Source: SIG440 sp045631525 (GTDB lineage: Bacteria > Bacillota > Clostridia > Monoglobales > Monoglobaceae). Taken from it: DNA of 43,448 nt. The notes under the pieces were generated by a model, which saw nothing but the letters and a program-made list of their open reading frames with translations, had not been told where the DNA came from and searched no databases. Both the position numbers and the translations under genes were made by a program. Shown here piece by piece: positions 15,452 to 24,777 of the stretch (within the stretch, counting starts at the first letter, position 1; each line of letters opens with the position of its first letter). Location of the stretch: NCBI GenBank assembly GCA_045631525.1, contig JAZQUY010000020.1:1-43448 (forward strand). The letters run 5' to 3'.

Positions 15452-18197
15452 ATTTAATACTTTCCGAGAGCTCGCCGATTGATTTTTCAAGAGCCTCCAT
15501 TGACTGACCAAAGCTGTTCCAGTCACTATCTTTGTTTGCTTGCTTTACCCGATTAAATTCTTCAACCACTTTTTGTGCAACATATTTGAAATCAAGTGAA
15601 TTGTCTTGGTTTTCCTCATTCACCATTTCTTCTGTAACATCATCAAGCACTGTTTCAATCGGAGCTTTTTCATTAAACAGAGCATAAAGAGCATCCTTGA
15701 GATTGTTTTTCATCACAATCTTTTCGCCATATGCAACCGCCACCTGTTTAAGTTCAGGAAGCGTAGACTTATTGCTTGATGCGATATAAACTGGCTCAAC
15801 ATAAAGAACAGAATTGCCAATTGGAACAACAATCATATTGCCGCGGATTACCTTTGAACCACCCTGACTCCAAAGGTTAAGCTCCTTTGAAATATCCATA
15901 TCCGAATTGATACGGTTTTCAATCTGCATAGGACCATATACGTTTATGTCCTTGGGGAACTTATAGACTTTCAGCTTTCCATAATCATTCCAGTCATTTT
16001 GTGCCGCAAGCCATGCCACCATATTATCCTTGTTGGTGAGTGTGTAAGGAATGGTCAGAAGAAGCTCAGCATCCTCTTTTCCCGCAAGGCGCATCATATT
16101 GTAATACGGCGCAATTTCTCTCTCCTCTGTTGCTGTGCCGTATCTTTCTTTAGCGATAACCCACATATCATTTTTGTTATAAAAGGTTGTGGGATTTGAG
16201 ATGTGGTACTTTCCATAGACATTTGCCTGAACAGTGAAAATATATTCAGGATATTTGATGTGTTCCTTTATTCCATCAGGAATTTCTTTACTGCTGAAAA
16301 GCGTGGGATATATCTTGCTGAAGACTTGTGCAATCGGGTCATTTTTGTCCGAAATATAGAAAGTAACATCGCCATTATATGCATCAACAATAGCCTTGAC
16401 TGAATTTCTGATATAATTGAATTCGCCATAGCTTTGTGAATAAGGGAAATACTCACTTGTTGTGTATGCATCAACCACCCATTTAAGCGTTCCGTCACTG
16501 TCAATAATCATATATGGGTCGGTGTCATATTCAAAAAAGGGTGCAACAGTTTTGAGTCTTTCCACAATATTGCGGTTTATGAGAATACGGCTGTCACTTG
16601 AAACCAGGTCAGAAATAAGCAGACGTATATCACCATACTTTGCGGCAAACAAGGCACGATTGAAGAAATTGAGTTTAAGTCCGCCACTTCCGTCATATGA
16701 AAATTCAATATCCTCCTGACCCTCTGAATAGTCAAGCTCTTTATATTTTTCGTTTCCTACCACAACATAATCGTTTGTAAGCTCACCATAGTAAATTCTG
16801 GGTTGAGTAATTTTTTCAATACCCTTTTCGGATTTTGGCGGTATATCTTTCACCAAAAATAGCGGCTGACCCTGAGATGTCACCTCACTGATAACATTCA
16901 TAGTAAGTCCAAATCCGTGAGTATATCTGAGGGTACGGTTTATATAAGTGTCAGCACTGTCACTTAAGTTTTCTTTCGTTATTTCGCGGGGAGTTATGGC
17001 GACAGCAGTTTTTTTGCTGTCAATCTCATATGGAACGATATCCGTTTCATTGAACTGATAATAGTTGCGTATTCCCTGAATCTGATTGAGCACAGTAAGG
17101 TTTGCAGAAAGGTCAAGAATCCTGATATTATCAGTTACCTCCTGACTGCTGTTTAAATCAGCAACAGAAAGGTCATTTTTTACATCAAATTCCACCTCAG
17201 AAATGCTGTCAAGTCCATAAGCTTTTTGTGTGTACTTAATATTTGAAGCAATGTTTTCACTTTCGCGGATTACCTCATTGGGTGCTACAAAAATAGCTTG
17301 AGTTCCAAAGGCGAAAGCAACCGCAAGTAGCCACGACAATGGGTAAACAAGGATTGTTTTTATTGCCGCACGGCTCTTTTGCCTTAAGATAAAAATTCCC
17401 GAAAGTATTACAATGAAAACAAGCAGGAAAGGTGCTATCCTATAATATGTGAGCCACACCGTCTTGTCAGTAAAGCCTGCACCATCAAGCTCACCAAAGC
17501 TTCCGTACAAAATACTCTCTGCCTTTAACACATAATTAAAACAAATAATTATAAGCAAAATTCCAATATTTACAAAATTGTGAACAGCAACCGCCTTGAG
17601 CGTCAAAAATTCTTTTCCGCTGTAACTGCTGTGCGTAGCACCAAACAGCCAATAAGCAACAAAAACCGCTGCTGTTATAAAAAACCAAACACTGAGAACA
17701 AAGCTGCAAAGCGAAACAAAAAACGGTCTCACAAACACAAAATAACCAATATCTTTGCCAAAAACAGGGTCGGTAAGATTGAAACTCTGTGAGTTGCAAG
17801 CTTTGAGAAATTCTTCGCATATATTATGACTTACCATTCCGTCAAGGAAAAGAGTTGCTACAAAGCTTATCAAAAGCGAAATTTTTAATGACTCAAAAAT
17901 TCCACGTTCAATACTGAGCAATTTAAGGTTGCGTCTTAAGAACAGCACGCTTAAGGTAAGCACCACAAAAATCACAGCAAAATTTATCGCCCTGATAGTC
18001 ATCCGGGTAATGAAATTTTTCAGGAAAATCGCGGTATACTGCTCTCCAATCTCGCCCACCTTGATGTATTCAAAGACAATTCTTGCCCCATACCACAGCA
18101 CAAAAAGAACTGCTGCGGCTATCAAAAAGAGAACTGTCTTTTTCCCAAAACTTGACGGTGACAAGTTATCACGTTTCCTGTTTCTTGCATCAATCAT
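15450..18197 (-). CDS. UPF0182 family large membrane protein
   Basis: A 915-residue protein. The first 310 or so residues contain about seven membrane helices (first at 18-40); the remainder is a large extracytoplasmic domain with the family segments NEVIRESENIASNIKYTQKAYGL, LRYTHGFGLTMN and FPYSQSYGEFNYIRNSVKAIVDAYNG. Residues 850-915 are acidic and probably flexible. Function of the family is unknown. The start overlaps the ftsY end by 8 bases, with the ribosome site GGAGAG inside ftsY. Sharing a transcript with the signal-recognition receptor and smc may hint at a role at the membrane, but that is only context. Confidence 0.9.
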   Translation of the reverse strand: MIDARNRKRDNLSPSSFGKKTVLFLIAAAVLFVLWYGARIVFEYIKVGEIGEQYTAIFLKNFITRMTIRAINFAVIFVVLTLSVLFLRRNLKLLSIERGIFESLKISLLISFVATLFLDGMVSHNICEEFLKACNSQSFNLTDPVFGKDIGYFVFVRPFFVSLCSFVLSVWFFITAAVFVAYWLFGATHSSYSGKEFLTLKAVAVHNFVNIGILLIIICFNYVLKAESILYGSFGELDGAGFTDKTVWLTYYRIAPFLLVFIVILSGIFILRQKSRAAIKTILVYPLSWLLAVAFAFGTQAIFVAPNEVIRESENIASNIKYTQKAYGLDSISEVEFDVKNDLSVADLNSSQEVTDNIRILDLSANLTVLNQIQGIRNYYQFNETDIVPYEIDSKKTAVAITPREITKENLSDSADTYINRTLRYTHGFGLTMNVISEVTSQGQPLFLVKDIPPKSEKGIEKITQPRIYYGELTNDYVVVGNEKYKELDYSEGQEDIEFSYDGSGGLKLNFFNRALFAAKYGDIRLLISDLVSSDSRILINRNIVERLKTVAPFFEYDTDPYMIIDSDGTLKWVVDAYTTSEYFPYSQSYGEFNYIRNSVKAIVDAYNGDVTFYISDKNDPIAQVFSKIYPTLFSSKEIPDGIKEHIKYPEYIFTVQANVYGKYHISNPTTFYNKNDMWVIAKERYGTATEEREIAPYYNMMRLAGKEDAELLLTIPYTLTNKDNMVAWLAAQNDWNDYGKLKVYKFPKDINVYGPMQIENRINSDMDISKELNLWSQGGSKVIRGNMIVVPIGNSVLYVEPVYIASSNKSTLPELKQVAVAYGEKIVMKNNLKDALYALFNEKAPIETVLDDVTEEMVNEENQDNSLDFKYVAQKVVEEFNRVKQANKDSDWNSFGQSMEALEKSIGELSESIK

Positions 18198-19122
18198 CTA
18201 TCATCTCTCCTTCCGGTTCGATTATTGCATTGACAAATTCTACCGGATTAAATTCTTCCATATCATCTATTCCTTCGCCCAGTCCAACAAATTTAACCGG
18301 TATATCATATTCATTCTTTATGGCAAAAACAATACCGCCTTTTGCAGTTCCGTCAAGCTTGGTAAGAACAATGCCTGTTATATCCGCAGCTTCCTTGAAC
18401 TGTTTTGCCTGAGACACTGCATTCTGACCTGTGGTGGCATCAAGCACCAAAAGAACCTCTTTTGACGAATCGGGAAGTTCCTTATCAAGAATTCGATATA
18501 TCTTTTTAAGCTCTTCCATAAGGTTCTTCTTGTTGTGAAGTCTGCCTGCTGTGTCACAAAGCAAAATGTCAGCACCACGGTTTTTGGCAGCACCGATTGC
18601 ATCATAAATTACAGCCGCAGGATCTGAGCCTTCGTGCTGTTTAATTATTTCGGCATCCGCCCTATCTGCCCACACTTCAAGTTGTTCAATAGCTGCTGCT
18701 CTGAAAGTATCCGCCGCTGCGATAATAACTTTTTTGCCCATTTCCTTATACATATGAGCCATTTTGCCGATTGATGTGGTTTTTCCCACACCGTTGACGC
18801 CTATTACCATAATCACCGCGGGCTTCCCTTTTAAAGCAAGGCTGTTTTCGCCCTCGCTTAAAATGGTTTCAAGGATACACCGAAGCTCTTCTTTCAATGC
18901 GCAGCCGTCTGTGATATGTTTTTCCTTTGCAGCTTTTTTTAATCTTTCAATTATTTCAACCGAGGTTTCCACCCCGATATCTGCCATAATAAGAATTTCT
19001 TCAAGCTCCTCAAACAAATCATCATCAATGGACTTGAACATACTGAGAGCATCTTCGATTCTTTCGCTGATGACCTCTTTTGTTTTATTAAGACTGTCCT
19101 TTAGTTTTGAAAAAAGTCCCAT
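18190..19122 (-). CDS. ftsY: Signal recognition particle receptor FtsY
   Basis: A 310-residue SRP-type GTPase. The N domain is residues 1-90 and the G domain follows with GVNGVGKTT (108-116), the DTFRAAAIEQLE I-box (138-149), DTAGR (190-194) and TKLDG (254-258). It lacks the long acidic A domain of E. coli FtsY, as usual in Firmicutes. It docks ribosome-SRP complexes at the membrane. The start overlaps the smc stop by one base and the end overlaps the UPF0182 gene, so the three genes are probably translated together. Confidence 0.96.
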   Translation of the reverse strand: MGLFSKLKDSLNKTKEVISERIEDALSMFKSIDDDLFEELEEILIMADIGVETSVEIIERLKKAAKEKHITDGCALKEELRCILETILSEGENSLALKGKPAVIMVIGVNGVGKTTSIGKMAHMYKEMGKKVIIAAADTFRAAAIEQLEVWADRADAEIIKQHEGSDPAAVIYDAIGAAKNRGADILLCDTAGRLHNKKNLMEELKKIYRILDKELPDSSKEVLLVLDATTGQNAVSQAKQFKEAADITGIVLTKLDGTAKGGIVFAIKNEYDIPVKFVGLGEGIDDMEEFNPVEFVNAIIEPEGEMIDD

Positions 19123-22100
19123 TATTCTGCCACCTCGTCAATATTTAATGATAACAATTTCGACACACCTTTTTCCTGCATAGTAACACCATAAAGGATG
19201 TTTGCAGCTTCCATTGTGCCTCGTCTGTGCGTAACCACAATAAACTGTGATTTTTTGCTGTATTTCTTGAGATAATCTGCATAACGGTAAACGTTTGCAT
19301 CATCAAGTGCCGCTTCAATTTCGTCAAGAATACAAAATGGTGTTGGACGAACCTTAAGTATGGCAAAAAGAAGAGCAATCGCAGTAAACGCCCTCTCACC
19401 ACCCGAAAGCAAGGTAAGGCTCTGTAGCTTTTTGCCGGGTGGCTGTGCCTCAATCTCAACGCCCGTTTCCATAATGTCATCAGGGTCGGAAAGCGAAAGC
19501 TTTGCCTGACCGCCACCGAAGAGTTCACGGAATACACTGTTGAAGTTCTGGCTTATTACCTCAAACTTTTCAGAGAACTGTTTCTTCATTATTGACATCA
19601 TTTCTTCAATGATTTTTTCAAGCTCGCCTTTCGCCTTTTCCAAATCAAGAGTCTGCTGGGTCAGGAAATCAAAACGTTCCTTTACATTCTTATATTCTTC
19701 AATGGCATCAATGTTAATATTTCCAAGAGCCTTTATTTTACTCTTAAGTTCAGAAATTTTTGCAGTTGCCGCCTTGATGTCGGTTATTTCATCACCTTTG
19801 AGTTTTTCAGCGTCACTGTAAGTAAGCTCATATTCTTCCCACAGATATTCAAAAAGTCCGTCAAGATTTTCTTCGCATTTTATCTTCCCTGCCTCAATCT
19901 TTGCCTTTTGCTGACCGAGAGCAAAAAGCTTTTCGCGGACGTCCTTGACTTCCTCCTGAAGTGCTCTTGTCTTTTGGTCAGTTTCCTTTCGCTTTTCTGT
20001 CAGGTCCAAAAGCTCTTTTTCAAGTTCCAGACTTCTGCCGCCGATTTCTTCAAGCTTTTTCTTGTCGTTTTCAATCTCTTTGTTTATAGCCACAATTTTT
20101 TCATTCAAAGCATCAATCTCTGCCTGCTTTTCATTGTTTTCAGCTATAATTTCTTCCTTTTCCTTTCCAACTGACTCAAGTCTTTCTTTTTGAAGGTCAA
20201 TGTCTTTTTGATTTGAGCTTTCTTCAATGCGAAGAGAAATAAGTGCATCCTGAACCACTTTTACCTTCTGGGAAATCTCCTCTGTTTCAATCAGTTTTGC
20301 ATCGGTTTCACCACGCAGCTTCAAAACATTTTCTTCAAGCTCGTCCGCAGTCTTGTTGCAAAGAATAATTTCGTCATTTATTTCACGCATACGTTCATCA
20401 ATGGTATTTTTTTCACGAACAAGTTGTACGCGTCTTTCTTCCGCTGCCAAAAGATATGCACTGCTGTGGTCAAAATCGGCTTTTGCGCGTATATATTCTT
20501 CGTTCTTTTCGTTGATAATTTCCCTGCTTTCTGCCACACGGAACCGAACTTTTTCCAAAGTGTCCAAAAGCCCGATTCTTTCGCCATCAACCGCTTCCAG
20601 CTGTTTTTCAAGCTGAGAAATCTCCACATTCAAAGCCTCAATCTCAGCGCTGCGTGACAAAAATCCTGAGTTTTTGCCATTGCTTCCGCCACTCATTGCA
20701 CCGCCGGGCTGCATAATTTCGCCCTCTAAAGTAACAATTTTAAACTTGTGTCCGCACTTTGACGCCATACGTATAGCATTGTCAATATTGTCAACAACCA
20801 AAGTGCCTCCAAGGACACTTCCCACGATACCCTCATATTTTTTGTCAAAGCTAACCACATCGCTGGCAACAGCAATGTACCCATCCATTTTTTCTGCACC
20901 ACAAAAATCCGTGGTTCGTGCTTTCACAGTAGATATAGGCATAAATGTAGCTCTTCCAAGCTTTTCAGTCTTTAAATAATTGATTGCACTCTTTGCATCC
21001 TGTTCGGTTTCGGTAACAATATTCTGGTTAACAGAATGCAGTGCCACTTCAATAGCTGTCACAAATTTCTTTTCTGTTGAAATCAATTTTGAAACAGGAC
21101 CATAAATCTTTGCATTTTTAAGTCTTCCGCCTTTATGCTCTGTCATAACAGCCTTGACACTTCGGTTGTAGCCCTCAAAATCATTTTCCATATCCTCAAG
21201 AACAGTTTTTCTTGATTTTTTTCGGTTTAATTCTTCAATGACAGTGTTCTTCTTTTCACTGAGCGCTCGAAGCTTATTCTCACCATCTTTAAGGCTTTCT
21301 TCGTCACTTTCAGCAGCCTTTTTTATGTTTTCAAACTCCAAAGAAAGCGCCTTAAGTGCAGTTTCGATTACTCTGTTGTTTTCTTCAATCTTTTTGTGTT
21401 CAATGCTATGTCTTTCAAGCTCTTCGCTGTTGTTTCGCAGCTCTCTTTCAAAGTTTTCAATAAGAATATTGAAGTTTGCAACTTTGCTTCTGAGTGTGCT
21501 TATTTCAGAGGTTTTTTCAATAATTTCACCTTTGAGATTTTCAACATTTTCGCCGCTTTCCGCAAAGATAAAGTTGATTTTCTCAAACTCAGCCTCTTTT
21601 TCAGCAACTTTTTTAACGAGTTCTTCGCGCTTTGAAGAAAACTCGTCATATGTATTTTTATAGCTCTTTATAATCTCATCAAGCTGAGCGATTCCCCGCT
21701 GACTCTTTGCAATTTCTTCTTTAATTCGATTTATGTTTTCGTTGGAATATTCAATATTTGCAAGGTTCAAAGAAATTCTGTTGTTCTCCTCTGCTGTTTC
21801 GTCAGCCGTCTCTCTTTGTGCCTGACGGCAAACCTCCATTTGCTCCTCAAATTTTTCGATTTTTTCATAAAGCTCTGCAGTCAGTTGTTCCTTGGCGTCA
21901 ACCTCCTTTTGCATAAGGTCAATGCTGTTTGAAACCGCCTCAAGCTTTCCGTCAATTTCAACCAGATTTTTTCTGTGCTTCACAATCTCCGCAACAGAAA
22001 CACTTACATCAATGACTTTCAGTTCATCACGTAAATTGAGATATTTCTTTGCCTTTTCAGACTGGATACGAAGTGGCTCAATCTGGCTTGAAAGCTCAGT

Positions 22101-22685
22101 CATTATGTCGTTAACACGCGTAAGGTTGTTATTGGTCTTTTCAAGCTTTTTTTCTGCCTCGTTTTTTCTGTATTTATATTTGGTAATTCCAGCCGCTTCT
22201 TCAAAAATACGGCGTCTGTCCTCGGACTTGTTGCTCAGGATTTCATCAATTTTTCCCTGACCTACAATGGAATATCCCTCACGTCCGATACCAGTATCCA
22301 TAAAGAGTTCGTGAATGTCACGAAGACGGCAGGATGCGTGATTTATGAAATATTCACCCTCACCGCTGCGATACACACGTCTTGTGATAACAACCTCTTC
22401 AAAATCCACGGGAAGTTCGCCGTCAGAATTGTCAAGGGTAAGTGAAACCTCAGCAAAACCCTGAGGCTTTCTTACCTCAGTTCCTGCAAAGATAACGTCT
22501 TCCATACGGCTCCCACGAAGCGAACGGACACTCTGTTCACCCATAACCCAACGTATAGCATCAGAAATATTACTCTTGCCCGAACCGTTGGGTCCGACAA
22601 TAGCAGTTATTCCGTGATTGAAATCAAGATATATTTTGTCCGCAAAGGACTTAAAGCCCTGAAGCTCTACACTTTTCAGATGCAA
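19122..22685 (-). CDS. smc: Chromosome segregation protein SMC
   Basis: A condensin ATPase of 1187 residues, matching the usual ~1186. Walker A GPNGSGKS is at 31-38, the hinge lies around 510-660 (ending in the GGAMSGGS motif), two long coiled coils flank it, and the C-terminal head has LSGGERA and the Walker B FCILDEIEAALDD. It compacts and segregates the chromosome with ScpA and ScpB. The frame is open to a TTG at 22718, but GAGGAGG is spaced 9 bases from TTG 22685, which gives the standard MHLKSVELQGFKSFADK start. The rnc gene that often precedes smc is not here; smc is first in its operon. Confidence 0.95.
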   Translation of the reverse strand: MHLKSVELQGFKSFADKIYLDFNHGITAIVGPNGSGKSNISDAIRWVMGEQSVRSLRGSRMEDVIFAGTEVRKPQGFAEVSLTLDNSDGELPVDFEEVVITRRVYRSGEGEYFINHASCRLRDIHELFMDTGIGREGYSIVGQGKIDEILSNKSEDRRRIFEEAAGITKYKYRKNEAEKKLEKTNNNLTRVNDIMTELSSQIEPLRIQSEKAKKYLNLRDELKVIDVSVSVAEIVKHRKNLVEIDGKLEAVSNSIDLMQKEVDAKEQLTAELYEKIEKFEEQMEVCRQAQRETADETAEENNRISLNLANIEYSNENINRIKEEIAKSQRGIAQLDEIIKSYKNTYDEFSSKREELVKKVAEKEAEFEKINFIFAESGENVENLKGEIIEKTSEISTLRSKVANFNILIENFERELRNNSEELERHSIEHKKIEENNRVIETALKALSLEFENIKKAAESDEESLKDGENKLRALSEKKNTVIEELNRKKSRKTVLEDMENDFEGYNRSVKAVMTEHKGGRLKNAKIYGPVSKLISTEKKFVTAIEVALHSVNQNIVTETEQDAKSAINYLKTEKLGRATFMPISTVKARTTDFCGAEKMDGYIAVASDVVSFDKKYEGIVGSVLGGTLVVDNIDNAIRMASKCGHKFKIVTLEGEIMQPGGAMSGGSNGKNSGFLSRSAEIEALNVEISQLEKQLEAVDGERIGLLDTLEKVRFRVAESREIINEKNEEYIRAKADFDHSSAYLLAAEERRVQLVREKNTIDERMREINDEIILCNKTADELEENVLKLRGETDAKLIETEEISQKVKVVQDALISLRIEESSNQKDIDLQKERLESVGKEKEEIIAENNEKQAEIDALNEKIVAINKEIENDKKKLEEIGGRSLELEKELLDLTEKRKETDQKTRALQEEVKDVREKLFALGQQKAKIEAGKIKCEENLDGLFEYLWEEYELTYSDAEKLKGDEITDIKAATAKISELKSKIKALGNINIDAIEEYKNVKERFDFLTQQTLDLEKAKGELEKIIEEMMSIMKKQFSEKFEVISQNFNSVFRELFGGGQAKLSLSDPDDIMETGVEIEAQPPGKKLQSLTLLSGGERAFTAIALLFAILKVRPTPFCILDEIEAALDDANVYRYADYLKKYSKKSQFIVVTHRRGTMEAANILYGVTMQEKGVSKLLSLNIDEVAE

Positions 22686-22799
22686 AAAAATTACCTCCTC
22701 AGGCTCAAACACCGACAATGCTTAGCCTACAATTCTCTATATTTCAAAAGAAATTATGCCATAAAAAAGGACAAAATTCACCAGAATATATTCCAAAAT

Positions 22800-22828
22800 A
22801 TTATATCACAATTTAAGACATTTGTCCA
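22800..22828 (-). promoter_or_regulatory. Promoter of the smc-ftsY operon
   Basis: Minus strand TGGACA (22823-22828), a 17-base spacer and TATAAT (22800-22805). It lies about 115 bases upstream of the smc start; the leader between holds no clear structure. Confidence 0.75.
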
Positions 22829-22850
22829 TAGCGAAATTTTTCTAAAAGAC

Positions 22851-22885
22851 AAAAAAGGGATTGTATAGCAAGGGCTACACAATCC
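22851..22885 (-). terminator. Terminator of the glyS-holB-ricT operon
   Basis: GGATTGTGTAGC and GCTATACAATCC on the minus strand form a 12-bp stem with one mismatch and a short loop, followed directly by TTTTTT (22851-22856). It begins 12 bases past the ricT stop. Confidence 0.85.
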
Positions 22886-22896
22886 AAATTCTAAAT

Positions 22897-23757
22897 TTAA
22901 TCTTCACGGAGTTCCTCAGGGATTTCTTCCACCGGCTCAGCCTTGCCTTTTTTCAGGATTTTAACATCCTTTGCGTCAAGGAACTTAAAAACTGGTTCTT
23001 CCTGAGTTCCGAATTTCACTTTAATAAGACCTTTGAGAACAAAAGTTTCAGCGACAGTGCCACGTTCACCCTCATATTCCACCAAAGCGCCCTTTCCGGG
23101 AACTTTTTTCAGCAAGTCTTCATAAGCCGCCTGTTCATACTGAAGACAGCACATAAGCCTGCTGCATATACCTGAAATCTTTGTAGGGTTCAGTGAAAGA
23201 CTTTGGTCTTTAGCCATTCTGATTGACACCGAATGAAAATCGTTTAAAAAGGTTGAACAACAAAGAGGTCTTCCGCAAATGCCAATGGCACCCAAAGTTT
23301 TTGCCTCATCACGTACACCCATCTGGCGAAGTTCAATTCTTGTTCTGAAAATGCTTGCAAGACTCTTTACAAGCTCGCGGAAGTCAATTCTTCCATCGGC
23401 TGTGAAATAAAACAAAATCTTGCTTCCATCAAAGGTATATTCAGTGTTAACAAGCTTCATATCAAGGCCATGTTCCTGAATCTTTTTAAGAGCAATTTCA
23501 AAGGCTTCTTTCTCCTTTTCCTTATTCTTTTCAAGACGTTCAAAATCAGCCTCTGTTGCAAGCCGTACGATGGGTTTGAGTGGCGTAACAATCTCACTGT
23601 CTTCAACCTCTGTGTTTTTAACAGCAACATAGCCAAATTCCAACCCTCTTGAAGTTTTAACAATGACTCCGTCACCTATATTCACTTTGTGTTCCTTAGG
23701 GTCGAAATAATATATTTTTCCGGCCTTATTAAATTTCACACCTATAACTTCTGTCAT
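22897..23757 (-). CDS. ricT: PSP1-domain protein RicT (YaaT)
   Basis: A 286-residue PSP1 protein. The paired cysteine motifs ICGRPLCCSTF and ICSRLMCC lie about 30 residues apart, as in RicT, whose complex with RicA and RicF binds [4Fe-4S] clusters and helps RNase Y process mRNA; in B. subtilis it is also needed for sporulation and competence. GRGLEFGYVAV-type and YFTADGRIDFRELVKSLA segments are conserved. GGGAGG is spaced 6 bases from ATG 23757; the frame is open upstream to 23781 without a ribosome site. The start lies inside the end of holB, the same order as holB-yaaT in Bacillus. Confidence 0.93.
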   Translation of the reverse strand: MTEVIGVKFNKAGKIYYFDPKEHKVNIGDGVIVKTSRGLEFGYVAVKNTEVEDSEIVTPLKPIVRLATEADFERLEKNKEKEKEAFEIALKKIQEHGLDMKLVNTEYTFDGSKILFYFTADGRIDFRELVKSLASIFRTRIELRQMGVRDEAKTLGAIGICGRPLCCSTFLNDFHSVSIRMAKDQSLSLNPTKISGICSRLMCCLQYEQAAYEDLLKKVPGKGALVEYEGERGTVAETFVLKGLIKVKFGTQEEPVFKFLDAKDVKILKKGKAEPVEEIPEELRED

Positions 23758-24760
23758 GGATTGCCTCCCATAGTTCCACACCCAAGCACTGTGCTATCTG
23801 GGCATAGCTTATATTTTTCAAAAAATACTCATTGTATTTAAGCAAAATTTCCAATAATTTTTCAGGAACAGACTTATTCATCTGCTCGTTGAAATTTTTA
23901 AGTTTTGACACCTTGTCCGGATTTGAAATGTATTCAAAATCCCCTGTATTTTTTATATGCAAAAGGTCACAAAAAATCCCTTGCAAAATATCCCTGAGAA
24001 TTTCAAAATCATCCTTGTTTTGTTTCAAAAACAGCACAAAGTCATAAATAGAACGTTTCTTTTCACCAAGCAAATTCTCAAAGCTTTCTATCAAACTATC
24101 CCTCATTTTCACAAGTTCAGGGGATTCGCACAGCATTTTGGATTTCCCGATAGAGCCTGCACTCATTGCAGCAATAGCAGTTGCGTTTTCTGAAAGTGCA
24201 GGGTAATTTTTCTTCAGATACTCCTCAACATCCGCATCTGAAAGTGGAAAAAAACTTACAGACACAGTTCTTGACAAAACGGTGGGCAAAAACATATTTG
24301 AGTTTTCCGCTATTAAAATAATCGTACAATATGCCGGTGGTTCCTCAAGAACCTTAAGAAGACTATTCTGCGCATACATATTCATTGTATCAGCCTTTGG
24401 AATTATATAAATCTTCCGCTGTGAATGATATGGCTTTATATATACATCTTTTTTCATATTGCGGATTGTATCAACCAACACATCTGTACTTTTTTTGCTT
24501 TGGTCATAAAGCTGATTTGTCACAATAGCAACATCAGGATGATTTCCGGATTCACACATACTGCAGCTTTTGCAAATACCACAAGCCTCACCATTTTGGG
24601 GATTTTCGCACAGCAAAAGCTTTGAAAAAGCCTTTGCCGCACTAAGCCGTCCCACGCCCTTGGGGCCCTCAAAAATATATGCATGTCCCACACGTCCATC
24701 AAGATAGGAACTCTGCAGGACTCTTTTTACTTTTTCATGACCCACAACGCCTGACAGCAT
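23729..24760 (-). CDS. holB: DNA polymerase III delta' subunit
   Basis: A 343-residue clamp-loader subunit. GHAYIFEGPKGVGRLSAA is the degenerate P-loop of delta' (R in place of the catalytic K), the zinc site is formed by CENPQNGEACGICKSCSMC, and LLKVLEEPPAYCTIILI and the LSRTVSV sensor-like motif are in place. It helps load the sliding clamp without hydrolysing ATP itself. The start is 17 bases after glyS and the end overlaps ricT by 29 bases. Confidence 0.92.
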   Translation of the reverse strand: MLSGVVGHEKVKRVLQSSYLDGRVGHAYIFEGPKGVGRLSAAKAFSKLLLCENPQNGEACGICKSCSMCESGNHPDVAIVTNQLYDQSKKSTDVLVDTIRNMKKDVYIKPYHSQRKIYIIPKADTMNMYAQNSLLKVLEEPPAYCTIILIAENSNMFLPTVLSRTVSVSFFPLSDADVEEYLKKNYPALSENATAIAAMSAGSIGKSKMLCESPELVKMRDSLIESFENLLGEKKRSIYDFVLFLKQNKDDFEILRDILQGIFCDLLHIKNTGDFEYISNPDKVSKLKNFNEQMNKSVPEKLLEILLKYNEYFLKNISYAQIAQCLGVELWEAIHDRSYRCEI

Positions 24761-24777
24761 TTGATGTGCACCATCCC

